A DNA stretch of 64,000 bases from Brachionus manjavacas. Taxonomy: Eukaryota > Rotifera > Eurotatoria > Ploima > Brachionidae. Made by a program: the position numbers and the translations under genes. Shown piece after piece: positions 45,195 through 56,635 of the stretch (its first letter is position 1; each line of letters opens with the position of its first letter). A model generated the notes under the pieces. It saw only the letters and a list, made by a program, of their open reading frames with translations, was not told the origin of the DNA and searched no databases. The stretch lies in the NCBI GenBank assembly GCA_019054805.1, contig JAHQIY010000001.1, positions 3,424,501-3,488,500 of the forward strand, read 5' to 3'.

Positions 45195-46610
45195 AAAAAT
45201 TCATTTTCTTGTACAGTTACTATTTAACTCTCCTCTATGGCACTTTGAATTAAATAGTACATTACATTTCTTACTTGAACAAGTCCTCTCACATTTGACT
45301 AAACAATTACACTTCAACACTCCTTGTCCACCACATATAGAATGTAAACTATTTATTTCCCTAAGCGATTTTTCGCAGCTCAAATCTAACAACTCAATAT
45401 TTAATAATTTTTCTTTACAAATATGGAACTTGTTCCGTGAATGCCAAACAGCTATAATACCTAATTGAGTGGCCAATTGATAAGTCATATTTCTTGTATT
45501 TAATTTGGTAATATAAGCTAGTAACTTTAATAAATCAACAGGACCTCTATCGACGTCAGGTACGGGAACTTGAACTGTATCTCCAACTTTAGCATCCCCA
45601 ACTTGTGAACATGCTGTTGAGTCTTTTTTTCAGCATTTTGCTTAAAATTTTCACTGCAGGTAACAAATACAGGTAAATGTTTCTTGTGCTTGTTTGTTGA
45701 AACAACATTTAACTTAATAGTTAGTTAATTGATTTATTAAAAAATTATATGATATTTTAGTAATATACATGTTGAAGTTCTTCTTCTGTAGTTAAATTCG
45801 ATAAAATTTCTTTGGGTTAAGAAGAAGAGCTTAATCCAACCATGATTTCACGACCAGATTTCACGTTCTACTGACCCCTGAGATTGTGGTTTGCGGGGTT
45901 TGCCGATGACAATTATCATACCAGTCCCTTTTTTTAACTCCTTAATCACTTACGCAACAAATTCTCTGCCATTTTCCATTTGCAAAATGTATGAGGCTTC
46001 GAAAATATTCAAAATATCAACCAACCTAATAGCTACTTCACGTGCACATTTTGATGTCAACGGGTTTTAATGGGAGAATTTTTATGAGGGTCTTAATTGT
46101 ACATGCACCACTTCCAAACATCATCGGGCATGGATCGAAAGTCAACCAAGTCAAGTTGACCACGGTTCAGAAAAAAATCGGAAACGATAAGTTTTACAAC
46201 TACTTATTTAGAACCAGCTTTACATCGCTTCATTTGGCACCCTTGGCATTGGTAATAGATTGAAATAAAATTTTGGTTGATGTTTTCAAACTTATTATTG
46301 CAGAATTTTACCATTTTGTTGACTCCACCGTGGCCGATATTTAAATGAACAGTATGAATCTCTTTAAAAATCTCTTCATAAGGCTTAATAATCAATATTT
46401 TGTTATCGTCTTTTCCTTAATTATCAATCTAGTCACACCACTTATTTCAAACAGTTGATATTTTTTTAGAAGATAATAATCACTTTGGTTCTTGGTGTTC
46501 GAATTAGACTTTGCATTGAGTATGTCCTTTATATTTTGACTCGTATAAACCTTACGGCTATTTTCTAAAAATAAGTCAACTCTTTTTGATTCACTTATTA
46601 TGTCCATTTT
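45195..46610 (-). pseudogene. KRBA2-like integrase protein of a mobile element, decayed
   Basis: Minus-strand pieces in order: LLKKYQLFEISG (46392-46607); an integrase zinc-binding part YEEIFKEIHTVHLNIGHGG and YQCQGCQMKR (46204-46395); broken core integrase sequence through about 45840, where HANGKW-like and IVVGRP-like remnants appear in mixed frames; and a C-terminus LREINSLHSICGGQGVLKCN with CECxxKC-type cysteine clusters (45201-45488). This order matches the KRBA2-like proteins common in invertebrate genomes, which combine an H2C2 finger, a DDE integrase and a Cys-rich tail. Frameshifts and stops remove the catalytic core. Confidence 0.6.
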
Positions 46611-46629
46611 TTAAACAATTAATTAATTA

Positions 46630-47725
46630 CAGTCGACTCTCGTTAATCAGAATGTTGATATAACGAATTTTTTCGATTCGAACCGATTTTTTTCCCCTCC
46701 CGCATCTTTCCAATACTAAATACATTAAAAAGGGGTTTATTAATTCGAACCAAAATGAAAGGTTAGTTTTGATAATCGGAACTAATTTTTCTTAAATAAT
46801 CTTAAAAAAGCACATTATTATTTTTAAAATTATACATAATTTTGATCAAATGAAAACATATGACTTTAATTACTTTGATCAAATGAAAACATATGACTTT
46901 AATTACTTTGATCAAAATTAACACAAACATAATATTTTTTCATTTAATAAATAAAAATGGCTTTTCAAATAAAACAAAAAAGAAAAAAAGATGAACTCTC
47001 GAATTCTAATAAAAGCCAGATTTGTTCATTAACGCTAAAAATCCAAATAAACGTAAAGAAGAAGTTCGTCTACATTTTTGTGAGAAATTTAAAACCGATA
47101 TTCCAAAATCGACGTTCTCTTGAATATTAAATTAAAAAAAACTTAAACAAATATTTAGGTGAAGAATATTCGAGTTTTTGGATTTAGAGATAAATGAGCC
47201 GACTGGTGAAACACTAAGTGATTCTGATATAATTGATTTGGTACAAAAAAATAATCCAGAGGGAGAAAATAATTGTGATAATGATAAAGAAAATTACCAA
47301 TCTGCAAGTAAATCAAAAGAAGTTTATACAAATCAAGCCATATCATCTTTTAAAATGATAAGAAGTTATCTTGAAAATTGGTCAGGCTATGAAGAGTCTG
47401 ATATCGATCTGTTAGAAAAGCTTGAAAATCGATTGAACAAAGCCAAATCAGATAAATTTACTCAAAAAAGTCTATTAGACTATTTCAAAAAATAAATTTA
47501 AAATTTCGTTAAGTAAATTCGGTTTTGTTTTTGTTTTTCTAAAAATTGTTTAATTATAATAGAAATAATAGTATTTTATCTAATAGAAATATTTTATTTA
47601 AAAAACCCTTTTATTTGTATTATTTAATATTGTACAACAAATTCGGATTATTTTGTATATCGAATTATACCAATCCGAACTTTAAAAAAATACCCCCAAA
47701 AAGTACGATTAACGCGAGTCGACTG
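46630..47725 (+). mobile_element. Tigger/pogo-type transposon, internally deleted
   Basis: Terminal inverted repeats CAGTCGACTCTCGTTAAT (left) and CAGTCGACTCGCGTTAAT (right end, minus strand) are flanked by TA on both sides, the pogo/Tigger signature. The interior keeps an N-terminal helix-turn-helix scrap (MAFQIKQKRKKDELS, frame-broken, near 46957) and the C-terminal tail of the transposase at 47178-47495 (LETLSD-type acidic part, ending KFTQKSLLDYFKK). The whole DDE catalytic domain is missing, so it cannot move itself. Confidence 0.8.
46841..46916. repeat. 33-bp tandem repeat inside the Tigger element
   Basis: TTGATCAAATGAAAACATAT plus GACTTTAATTACT is repeated with a 33-bp period for two full copies and a partial third. 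Confidence 0.75.
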
Positions 47726-48050
47726 TAATTAAAAATTATTCAAAATTATCAAAATTTTATTTTGCTAAATATGCATTACATATTGTTTCTTTAGCTTAAA
47801 TATTCAAATTTATCTTTAAACAAGTTTATTATTCTGTTTATTTTTATTTAGCTAAAATGCAGTATGTCTAGAAAGTTAAGAACATTACTAAAATATTTTA
47901 AAAAAATATTTTAAGGTGTAAAAATCTAAAATTAAAATCGATTTACATATAATGTTAACTATACCATCTTAAAGATAATTTTATTAGCTTTCTTTTGATA
48001 TATAGATTGTTCAAAAGAACATTTCTGAACATTTCGTTTTTTCCATAAAA

Positions 48051-49220
48051 ATGGCCAAAAAATAGTATCTGAGGTTCAAAGGTGGCAAATATTTGGTCTA
48101 TTGAAGAATAAGACCAAATCTCAACAAGAAATAGATATTAGCAGTTTCGAGTAAATGTGTGATTACAACAAAGCGCAGATAAGAGAAGACATCCGTGGTC
48201 AAAGAATTATCAAGGTCTGGTAGACCCCGAAAGCTTACCAGTAGGCATGAATCGTACACTTTTAGAAATTTCAGAATCAATCCTACAACAAGCTATAGAC
48301 GGCTAGCCTCTGAATTTAGTTCTGAATTTCCAAATGTTACTGTTAGTAAAGACACTGTAAGAAAAGTTCTATTAAACAAAAAAATACAGTCGTAAACTGC
48401 AATAAAAAAACCTCTTTTGACTGTATTGGATCGATCGAAAAGGCTCAAATGGCGCAAAGAACGACAAAGATGGACTGTTAATGACTGGTCAAATGTTGTT
48501 TTTAGTGACGAGTCTAATTTCGAAGTATTAAACAGAGAATCTAAAGTGTCTGTAAAAGATTTTGCAAACGAAAATTATCACCGCAAGTTTTGTTTACCAA
48601 AGTTAAAAAATGGTGGAGGTTCAGTTGGTATTTGGCGATGTATTAATTATAAAGGTACTGGATGCTGCTCGATTTATACAGGCAGAGTTAATCAATTTAT
48701 TTACATGGACACTCTGGAAAAAAACTTATTATCTACAAATTGATATTTTTTGATCAGTGTCAAGACTGGATTTTTCAGCAGGATGGGGCCAGTGCATATA
48801 CTACTCATTCCGTTCGAGATTTGTAATGTTTACATTAGTACCCTTGTCAATCCGATCTTGTCGTAAGACGTATTGAAGCATCTTTTTATGTTCCTTTTAC
48901 TTTAAACGCTCATGGTTAAGTTAATCAACTTTCCAGTGATATCGACAAAGATGTCGATATCAAAAGATTGGTTTCAAGAAAAACAAATAACAGTTCTACC
49001 CTTGTGCCCAAGATCACCTGATCCCAATCCATTAGAGAATTTATGGTCATATAATGACCACAAAATGGTCAATACAAAAATTACATCAGGAGAGCATTTA
49101 AAAAGCGTTTTTTTTGATGAATTGTTGAAAGTTCCTAGTGAAGTAGTAAAAAACATGATTGAATCTATGCAAAAACGTGTCGCTGAGTGTATTAAAGCTA
49201 AGTTTGGGCATTTTAAATAA
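48051..49220 (+). pseudogene. Tc1-like transposase, frame-broken
   Basis: From ATG 48051 the frames give an N-terminal helix-turn-helix scrap (SEVQRWQIFGLLKNKTKSQQ), then KELSRSGRPRKLTSRHESY, then the catalytic domain. First Asp: VVFSDESNFEVL at about 48500. Second Asp: QQDGAS near 48779. Glu: SPDPNPLENLW near 49017-49050. These are the three catalytic residues of a Tc1 DDE transposase. Stops and shifts split the frame into at least four parts, and about 140 bp of foreign sequence (about 48826-48967), with a perfect 11-bp palindrome at 48937-48962, separates the second Asp from the Glu. Terminal repeats were not identified. Confidence 0.85.
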
Positions 49221-49229
49221 TTGTCCCTA

Positions 49230-49495
49230 TTCTATCCTAGTGAATAATGGGGAGGCGCTCATCTCCTTTTCATGTTCCTTTTTGAGCAACAGCTCCGATC
49301 TGACCGAGATGATCATCTACACCGCAATTTTTACCTAGTCGAAACTGGTCCCCCATTTTTATTATGAAAGAGGTTTAAACATTCGCCCCGTATTGCAGAG
49401 ATATTTTGAAAATTTGTTCAGCCTCAGCGGGTTTTGAACCCTCGATTCATTGATTGCATGACTAACACGTAAACCATTCGGCTATACGGGCTCAA
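49230..49495 (-). mobile_element. tRNA-derived SINE
   Basis: On the minus strand the head at 49492-49421 reads GCCCGTATAGCCGAATGGTT as box A and GAGGGTTCAAAACCC as box B, about 35 bases apart, as in a tRNA. The acceptor stem does not pair well, so it is not a working tRNA. A body of about 180 bp follows, containing GGACCAGTTTCGACTAGGTA and GGAGATGAGCGCCTCCCC, much richer in GC than the surroundings. This layout is that of a SINE. Confidence 0.65.
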
Positions 49496-49904
49496 ATTTT
49501 GTACACAATTTTTTTTTAAAAAAATTTGAATCCTTTTTTTTATGGTTTTTTTTCCTTGGTTTTTTTTTTGTATCCTAGTTTTTGTACTTTTCCGATAAAA
49601 AAAATTTTTTTAAATAAATTTCAAAAAATTAAATATCTTTTTATTTTTTTATTTAGGCGCACGGCTTTCAAGAAAAAAACCTTGTATAAAAATATTTAAA
49701 TGTTCTAAATTTTCTATACATACTGTATTTGTTGTTTATTCGATTTAACTAAAATATATTGTTTGACTTTATAGTTAATACATATTCAATTTTACCAAGC
49801 AACCATCTATTACTGATTTTTTTCAAAAAAATTTACTTCTTTTTTCGCCTTTCTATTTAAATTTTTTTTAATCAATCAAATAAAGTCTAAAATTTTAACC
49901 TTAT

Positions 49905-49980
49905 CGTTTTATATGGAAATTTCGATATAACGAATACCTAATTTTTCGCCTAAGTAGTCCGTTATACCGAAGATTTACTT
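49905..49980. mobile_element. End of a second Tigger/pogo-type element
   Basis: TTTCGATATAACGAATACCT and GTCCGTTATACCGAAGATTT are typical of pogo/Tigger terminal regions (complement GTAAATCTTCGGTATAACGG). The other end was not found. Confidence 0.5.
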
Positions 49981-50217
49981 TATTTGAAAAATTATTCTAA
50001 ATTACAACATCCTATTTTTTTTTAGTCAAATTAATAGTAAAAAATATTCAGTCATTATTTAATTTATTTTTAATTACAGTTAATTGAATTTTAGACGCTG
50101 CACTTTTACTTCATATGACTCATTTTAAAAAGTGTTTATAGTTCTTCGGTTCATGTGTAAAACAAATGCCAAGAAAATTCTATTCAAAATAAATGAGACT
50201 GTCTTTAAAATTGGATT

Positions 50218-52656
50218 TTAAATACTGGATATTTTGTCGAACATTTCATTTAACACTGTGATGTTGCTGGAGAAAAACTCGAATATTTTATCCTCAATGT
50301 GATCTTTACTCAAATCAGAGTTGATTTGAGCCAAAAATTTGTCATTTAAATTTGCATCATTTTGGCCGAGTTTAAATTTATCATTTAATAATGTTTTGTC
50401 ACATTGGTTTATAATTACCAAAATGTCTTGTAGCATAGAGCCATCTTAAAAAAAAAATTTGAAAAAAATATTTTCATTTTTTGTTGTTGTACCAAAAATA
50501 TAATCAAAAAATTCCTTAAAGTCCAGCGATTGTTTCGATTGAACGATCTTGATTAAAAAATCTTTCAGTTTCTGGTTGTCACTTGATTGCATCAGCACCA
50601 ACAATACTAGCAAATACTGATCATGTTTTAGCAAGGCAGTTGACGATGATCTCTTCAAATCGACTAAAATCCACAACTTTTCTGCAATTAATCTGCATGC
50701 ATAGTTGACAAAATTTTTGCTATTTAATTCGATTAGATAAAAAAGTGTATTGCTCATACTAATTAAGGTAAAGACTCCTTCTTTATTTTGTTGATTAGGT
50801 TTCAAAATTTTTAGCAAATTGGCTAGTTCATCAAAAAAATTCTAACAAAAAAAATTGATAAATTTTAAATAAGTAAAAAAAAGACTACTTTAAATGAAAC
50901 GCTCTCATTCATAAAAAGGTAAGAAATGACCGGTATTTTTTGTCTCAGACTTAGACTCGTCAAATTAGACCAGTCAAAGTTGGAATTTTGACCAGACTGA
51001 TTTATGCCTAGCTGAAAACTGTTGTAAAAATCGGCCAAAAAATTCTTGTAACAACTCAAACTGTCCAATTTACTATTGCTTAAACACTTGGTAACAATGG
51101 TATAATACTCTTTGTGTTGATTAAACTTTTGCCAAATTTTGATGCAAAACATTAGATTTGAGACACACTTTTCCAGGGCAAAATTAAGGGGACCCAATTG
51201 GGCACATTGATTGTCCGAAGTGTACCCGGGCACCAAAACCAGCTGGTCATTGTAAAGATTTTTATTAAACGCTTGAAATTCGGTTAGTTTATTAAAAAAA
51301 AATGTCAAACCATAAAAAGATATTTGTTTGTTCAATGCTGATATAGATATTTGCTTATCTGGTTTTTGTTTGATGGAAAATAGATAGGCCATTTTGTCTT
51401 GGATGCGTGCATGTGTCTCAGGCACACTAGGCCAGTCCAATTTTTTGCCAATTTCGTCTAGTAACATGTACACATTGGTATATGGCGTTGAATCAATGCT
51501 CACCGGCACAAATTCGTACTCGATCAAATTTTTCAATTTGGCTTTGATTTCTTCAATCGTATCCAGTTTGACTTTTTCACTAGACTCTATTGAGTCATTT
51601 ACCAAAATTTCCGAATCCTTAAAATAAAGAGTAAAAAAAAAATTTTTGTTTAATTTTGTTTACATGTAAAAGTTTAATAGGCAAGTAGTAAATGTTAATT
51701 CTGTCCACTTCTTGCTCCATATCGGACTCGATAGAGACCTTTGTTGAGCTTATTGAGTACTTGGTCAAAAATTCTAAACATTTTTCAATCCATCTGTAGC
51801 AGTGTCGATTGTCTAATTTTTCGATGAGGACAGAAAAATCGTGAATTAGATCGAGGACACAAAAGCGGCGAATTAAATTCAATGAACGCTTTTCGATGCT
51901 GACCAAAGACGGATCCACTTTTAGCTGGGCTGCGTTCTGTACCAAAAATGTATGCATATGCTTCTCAATGTTCAGAAAAGTGTCTATTAAATACAAACCA
52001 TACTCTTGGGCATATTTTTTATGAATAAATAAAATATCTTTTATCATATAAATAAATTGATATGTGTTAGAGAAATTTATGTAAAAGTCTTTTAGTTCAG
52101 TTTGCTGTTGTGATGGTTGGACTGGTGTAGACTTTTTATCCGATTCGATAAAAAACTTGAGGTACTTGTTAAAGTTGTGGCGATACTTTTCCAATATTTT
52201 CATGACCAACATTTCCTGAACACTTGCCTCCAAGCTTAAATACAGTTTGTAGAAGATTTGGTCTTGGTTGTCTAGTTTGTCAATGAGGACTTGGGTTACG
52301 GTTGATTTTGGAGTAGGTGAGTTTTTTATTATCAGCAAACAAAACTTGTCCAAATGAGGGTCGAATTCACCGAATTGGTTTAAATTAAAATTTTTTAAAA
52401 TGTCATTAAACAAGATGTCACCAGACATTTTAAGTTGACCCTTGTCAAGGCAAAAATCGAATAGTTTTGTCAATACACTTAAGTCCTGTTTGAACATGGC
52501 TTGAATAAAGAGGGCTTGCGATAAGCACTTGTCCAAATTGGTATCGGCGAATTCAGCTAATTTTGAAAATAATTGTTCCTTGTATTTTTGCATTTTGTTT
52601 TCTGTTTTGGTTTGTTTTGGATCTGAATTTTCATCTGGACTATTAACCACTTCCAT
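50218..52656 (-). CDS. Probable Integrator complex subunit 10 (INTS10-like)
   Basis: Four exons on the minus strand: 52656-51664, 51617-50889, 50841-50493, 50444-50218, with 47-48-nt introns. Total 2298 nt, 765 residues, in phase. It is an all-helical protein without catalytic motifs. Weak but ordered resemblance to INTS10 (human 710 aa): RRFCVLDLIHDFSVLIEKLD with WIEKCLEFLTKY against its FVCDVLPLII...KYLNKAAEFYINY; YMLLDEIGKKLDWPS against FKILNVVGMRCEW; and QYLLVLLVLMQSS...FKEFFDYIF against its HVIVLLQQEW...YENFFNYV. INTS10 belongs to the Integrator complex, which cleaves snRNA and stalled mRNA transcripts. The match is remembered, not searched, so another helical repeat protein remains possible. 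The start is the first ATG. Confidence 0.55.
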
Positions 52657-54043
52657 TTTTTATTCAAAATTTCAAATCAAAATTTTTCAAATTTTTGTGC
52701 AAGATTTATGGAAAATCAAATGATGCAAATTTAACCGGTAATTTAGGCAATATTTTTAAATTTTTACTAATGACTTATATTATTATAAAGACCCTTTTTT
52801 AAAATAAGAAATGTTAATCGCACAGTCATCTGGGAAAGGCGAAAAATATTGATTATTTATTTTCTTTTTTTTGAATAAAAATGCTGAAAAATAAAGAAAT
52901 TATTTAGCTTCGCGCAAATCAATATCAATATTTATTGGGGTATTAGGGTCTTTTCTGTTTTGTAATCAATCCGGTCAGTACTGGCTTTGTATTTGTGACC
53001 ATAAAGAAGTCCAGAACCATCTAAAAATTAGTTTGATCAGGAAAAAATAAATAAACTTTGAGAATCATATTTCTAAATAATTTATCCTATATAACAAAAG
53101 GCTCTTTATAAAACCCGTGTTTAGAAGGCGTTTTTTAACGCTCACGCAAAAAATCGTCAGAAAAAACGCCATCAAAATTCGAATTTTTTTTTCCATAAAT
53201 AAACGAACAAAAGCTCATTAGGACTTTAATTTACTATTGTAAGAAGCGGCCTATTTAAATGAAATGGACTGCCAAAATAGATGCAGGTCATCTTGATGGC
53301 GGGCAGGATGAAATTAATTTTCTAACAGGTTTATTTTATTAAAATATTAAAAGATTTTAAATAAAAATGTCTTAACATCTAAGGCATTTAATTTGTCCTT
53401 AACAGACATTTAAAGCGATCATTACTACTTTTGTGGTTTATTAGCCTCGTTCCTGAAGCCTTTAGCATTAATGTTTAGATACCTTAAAAATTAAAATAAA
53501 AAATTCAAAATCCAATTTTTATTTTATAATTTTAATTTAATTTTACCAATCCGTAATTTACTCAAAAACGAGATGAAGTTTTGTACTTTAGGGTGATGTT
53601 TAATCAAAATATTAAAAAAGAGTTAATAAATATATTGATTTAAGTTCTAATTTTTATAATTTAAAACTTATTGTTTTTGAAAGCGGCAGTAAACTTTAAA
53701 AATATTATAAAAAATTCGATTAATACAATTTTAACTAAGCATTTATTTTTATTTTTTTATTTAAATTTTCATTTTCTATAAAGCATTAAAAAAATACAAT
53801 TCTTTTTATTTAATTTATCTTTCGGAATGTAAAATAACTTGTCTTTAAAAGTCTTAAGTAATGGCTCCAAAAAAAGGTGATTATAAGACAAAAAGGTATT
53901 AAATTAAAAAAAACACGTGATTTTCTGGATTTTTCAGGCGTTTTTTGTTTTACGGGATATTATTTCATATTAATATATGATATTTCTAACAATTTCTTAA
54001 TATCTATATCTATATTTTTATTTAATTTTTAGTGGCATGATAT

Positions 54044-54157
54044 TTAAATTCTCTCACCCTCTAAAAATCCACCACATTCTGAACACTCTGAAGGGTATTT
54101 TTTACCCCATAAAACTAACTGTATTTTTTCGGATGCCTCTGGCACTTGTAATGACAT
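54044..54157 (-). CDS. Small 37-residue frame with CxxC, uncertain
   Basis: ATG at 54157 to TAA at 54044, reading MSLQVPEASEKIQLVLWG, then KKYPSECSECGGFLEGER. A single CSEC pair and slightly raised GC are its only marks. It may be a transposon scrap or first exon; no family was recognised. Confidence 0.2.
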   Translation of the reverse strand: MSLQVPEASEKIQLVLWGKKYPSECSECGGFLEGERI

Positions 54158-54274
54158 TTTTCGAAAATGATTATTAATTTATAAGTCTGAAACACGCAAT
54201 TCAAATCTTAAGTATTTAAAAAAAAAATTTATAATTATTATTGATAACTAATTTTTAAAAATTGAGCTTAAAAG

Positions 54275-54349
54275 CAGGGTTGTTTAAAAGTCTCAAAGAA
54301 AGTCAATGTCCGGACTTGGACTTTAATTTGGGACTTTTAGACAGCTCTG
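54275..54349. mobile_element. Very short hAT-like MITE
   Basis: CAGGGTTGTTTAAAAGTC at the left and CAGAGCTGTCTAAAAGTC (right end, minus strand) form the ends of a 75-bp unit. Flanks CTTAAAAG and CTTTAAAT could be a diverged 8-bp duplication. Confidence 0.55.
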
Positions 54350-55189
54350 CTTTAAATTATATTTGTTGTTTTGAAAGCTAAAAGATGTAAAATATCAAGA
54401 ATCTTGAGGTAATTTTTTTTCCATCAGGTAAAAATTTGGTGAGGTTCTGATGCTCTTTATCATTCAATTTTAAACTAATCGAATCATAAAATTTTAAAAA
54501 TTTCCAATTTTGAAACAAATACTCTGAAAAATGTACTATCTAAATTTTTTTTCTCCAAAATAGCCTGATCAATATAGAACTCTGATCTATTTGTTCTAAT
54601 CATTTGCTGATTTTTAAAGTATTTGTACAAATTGCTTTGATTTTTAGGATTAATTTGACAATTCTCTAATAGTTAACACTTAGATCAATCCTAAAACCCA
54701 AAAGCTTTTATTCATTAATAGCTTATATATTATTTACACCCATAATTAAATTTTTTGATTAATTTAAAATTTTATTATACTGTGAGTCCCTTAGATTATA
54801 ACAAGAAAAGTTAAAATTAACTGATAATTCAAAAAAATAGAGTAAGAAAAATACATAATTTTGAAATTTAATTTTCTAAAAATTTATCTATCTACTTTTT
54901 TGAAGTTTTTATTATATTTTGAAAAAGTATTTCAAAATAAATATTTAAATGGATTTTGTCAATTTGAGAGTAATTTTTGCGATAAATAAAAAATATTCTA
55001 GTCTAAAATATAAATCAAATTTATGAATGAAGATAGAGAATGCTTTTTTTTTTTAAAGATTATTGAAATAATTATCGATCTTGAATTTTTCATTCTGTGC
55101 CACCTCTAAGTGACGAATTGAGAAAATTTACAAAAAAAGTTTCTCAAAAAAATGTAAGTTATCACTTTAATAGGAGCGAGATCAAGACC

Positions 55190-56635
55190 ATTACCGTTTT
55201 TTGTATACAGATCCGCTGATAGCATTCAAATAGACTCCAATTGTTCCAAAAAGAAAGATGTTTTAGATCAGCTGGATTTATTAATAAAAACAAAATCACC
55301 TGGAATGGATAATATTCACCCTTATGTATTACGTTAGCTATATCATTGGTTTATAAAATATCGTTTACATCAGGCCAGATACCATCGACTTGGAAAAAAG
55401 CAAATGTTTGCCCTATTTAAAAAAAAGTATTAAAAGTATTCCGTTAAATTACAGACCAGTATCGCTGATATCTGTGCCAGGTTAAGTAATGGAAAAAATT
55501 GTGAAAAGACTAATGATTCAACACCTTGATGAGAATAATCTGCTATCAATCCACCAACATGGCTTTATTAGAGGCAAATCGTGCCTAACGAACCTGCTTG
55601 AAACTATTGATATGGTAACAGAACCAACAAACCGTGGCTTTTCGGCCATACTGGTTAGACTTTGCAAAGGCGTTTGACACGGTGCCACATGAAGAGCTAT
55701 TGTACAAATTGGAAGCCTATGAACTATCTTGATAAAAAGATGCTGCAAGAAGACTTGAATAAATTTGTAGAATGGGCAGCTGAGTGGCGAATGGTCTTCA
55801 ATTTTGATAAATGCAAGTTATGCGAGTAACTAATAATAAAAAAAAAAAATGATGATCAAGTCGAGTCATACAGGATGAGTGACCCAGTATCTGGAATTTT
55901 GCATATTCTTGATGAATCATTTTCGAAAAGAGATCTCAGAGTCCAAATGAAGTCCAATCTAAAGTGGGACGATCAATGTAGGCTAGAAGCTATGAGGAGC
56001 AACACAGCACTTGCTACAATTCACAAAACATTTAAATCAATGGATGTCAAAATGTTCAGCTCATTGTACAAGACTCATGTAAGACCACATTTGGAATATG
56101 CTGTACAAGCGTGGTGTCCTAATAATAGCAAGGATATCAAGTGTCTTGAAATGGTACAAAGAAGGGCTACGAAGTCAATACATCATCTGAGGAATATGAC
56201 GTAAAAGGAGAGAGCAAGAAAATTAAGGCTGCGAAAATTGTATGAGAGGAGAGGAAGAGGAAGATATGATACAGGTATTTAAATTCGTCAAGGGCTACAA
56301 TAAAGTAAACTGGTTTCAAGCAAACGTACCTGCTAACTCACTCACGCAGACTGGACCGGCTGGGTCCATTAGAGGTGGTCCACATCGTTAAATCCAGCAA
56401 CGAACAAAGTGTAGGAAAAGAGAAAACTTTTCCACAAATAGAGTGGTGAAAGGATGGAACAAACTGCCAACACAAATTTGCGAATCCAGAACACTTAATG
56501 GTTTTAAAAACAAGTTCGGAAAAGAGCAAACAATATAAGCTACCATAGCTAGGAGTCTACTGTCTTTAAGCTTCGTAAATGACCAAACGTGGGTCATTTA
56601 CTGTAGTTACTCTTCATTATTATTATCAATTTCTC
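55190..56635 (+). mobile_element. CR1-like LINE with internal deletion
   Basis: The frames read TKSPGMDNIHPYVL near 55298, a TWKKANV-type segment, NYRPVSLISV, KIVKRLMIQHLDENNLLS, HQHGFIRGKSCLTNLLET, DFAKAFDTVPHEELLYKLE, then directly LNKFVEWAAEWRMVFNFDKC, SNLKWDDQC, LYKTHVRPHLEYAVQAWCP and MVQRRATKSIHHLRNM, ending in an (ATT)n tail near 56622. The segment with the catalytic YADD is deleted between DTVPHEELL and LNKFVEW. It is GC-richer and better preserved than most LINEs here, so probably younger, but it is not functional. Confidence 0.85.

Larger units (their letters stand above)
52657..55189. other. AT-rich spacer
   Basis: No gene with family resemblance. It holds a tiny Cys-containing frame at 54044-54157 and a MITE at 54275-54349. 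Confidence 0.45.

Noticed and set aside
49421-49492. Possible functional tRNA gene
   Set aside because: Box A and box B are present, but the acceptor stem does not pair and it is fused to a SINE-like body.
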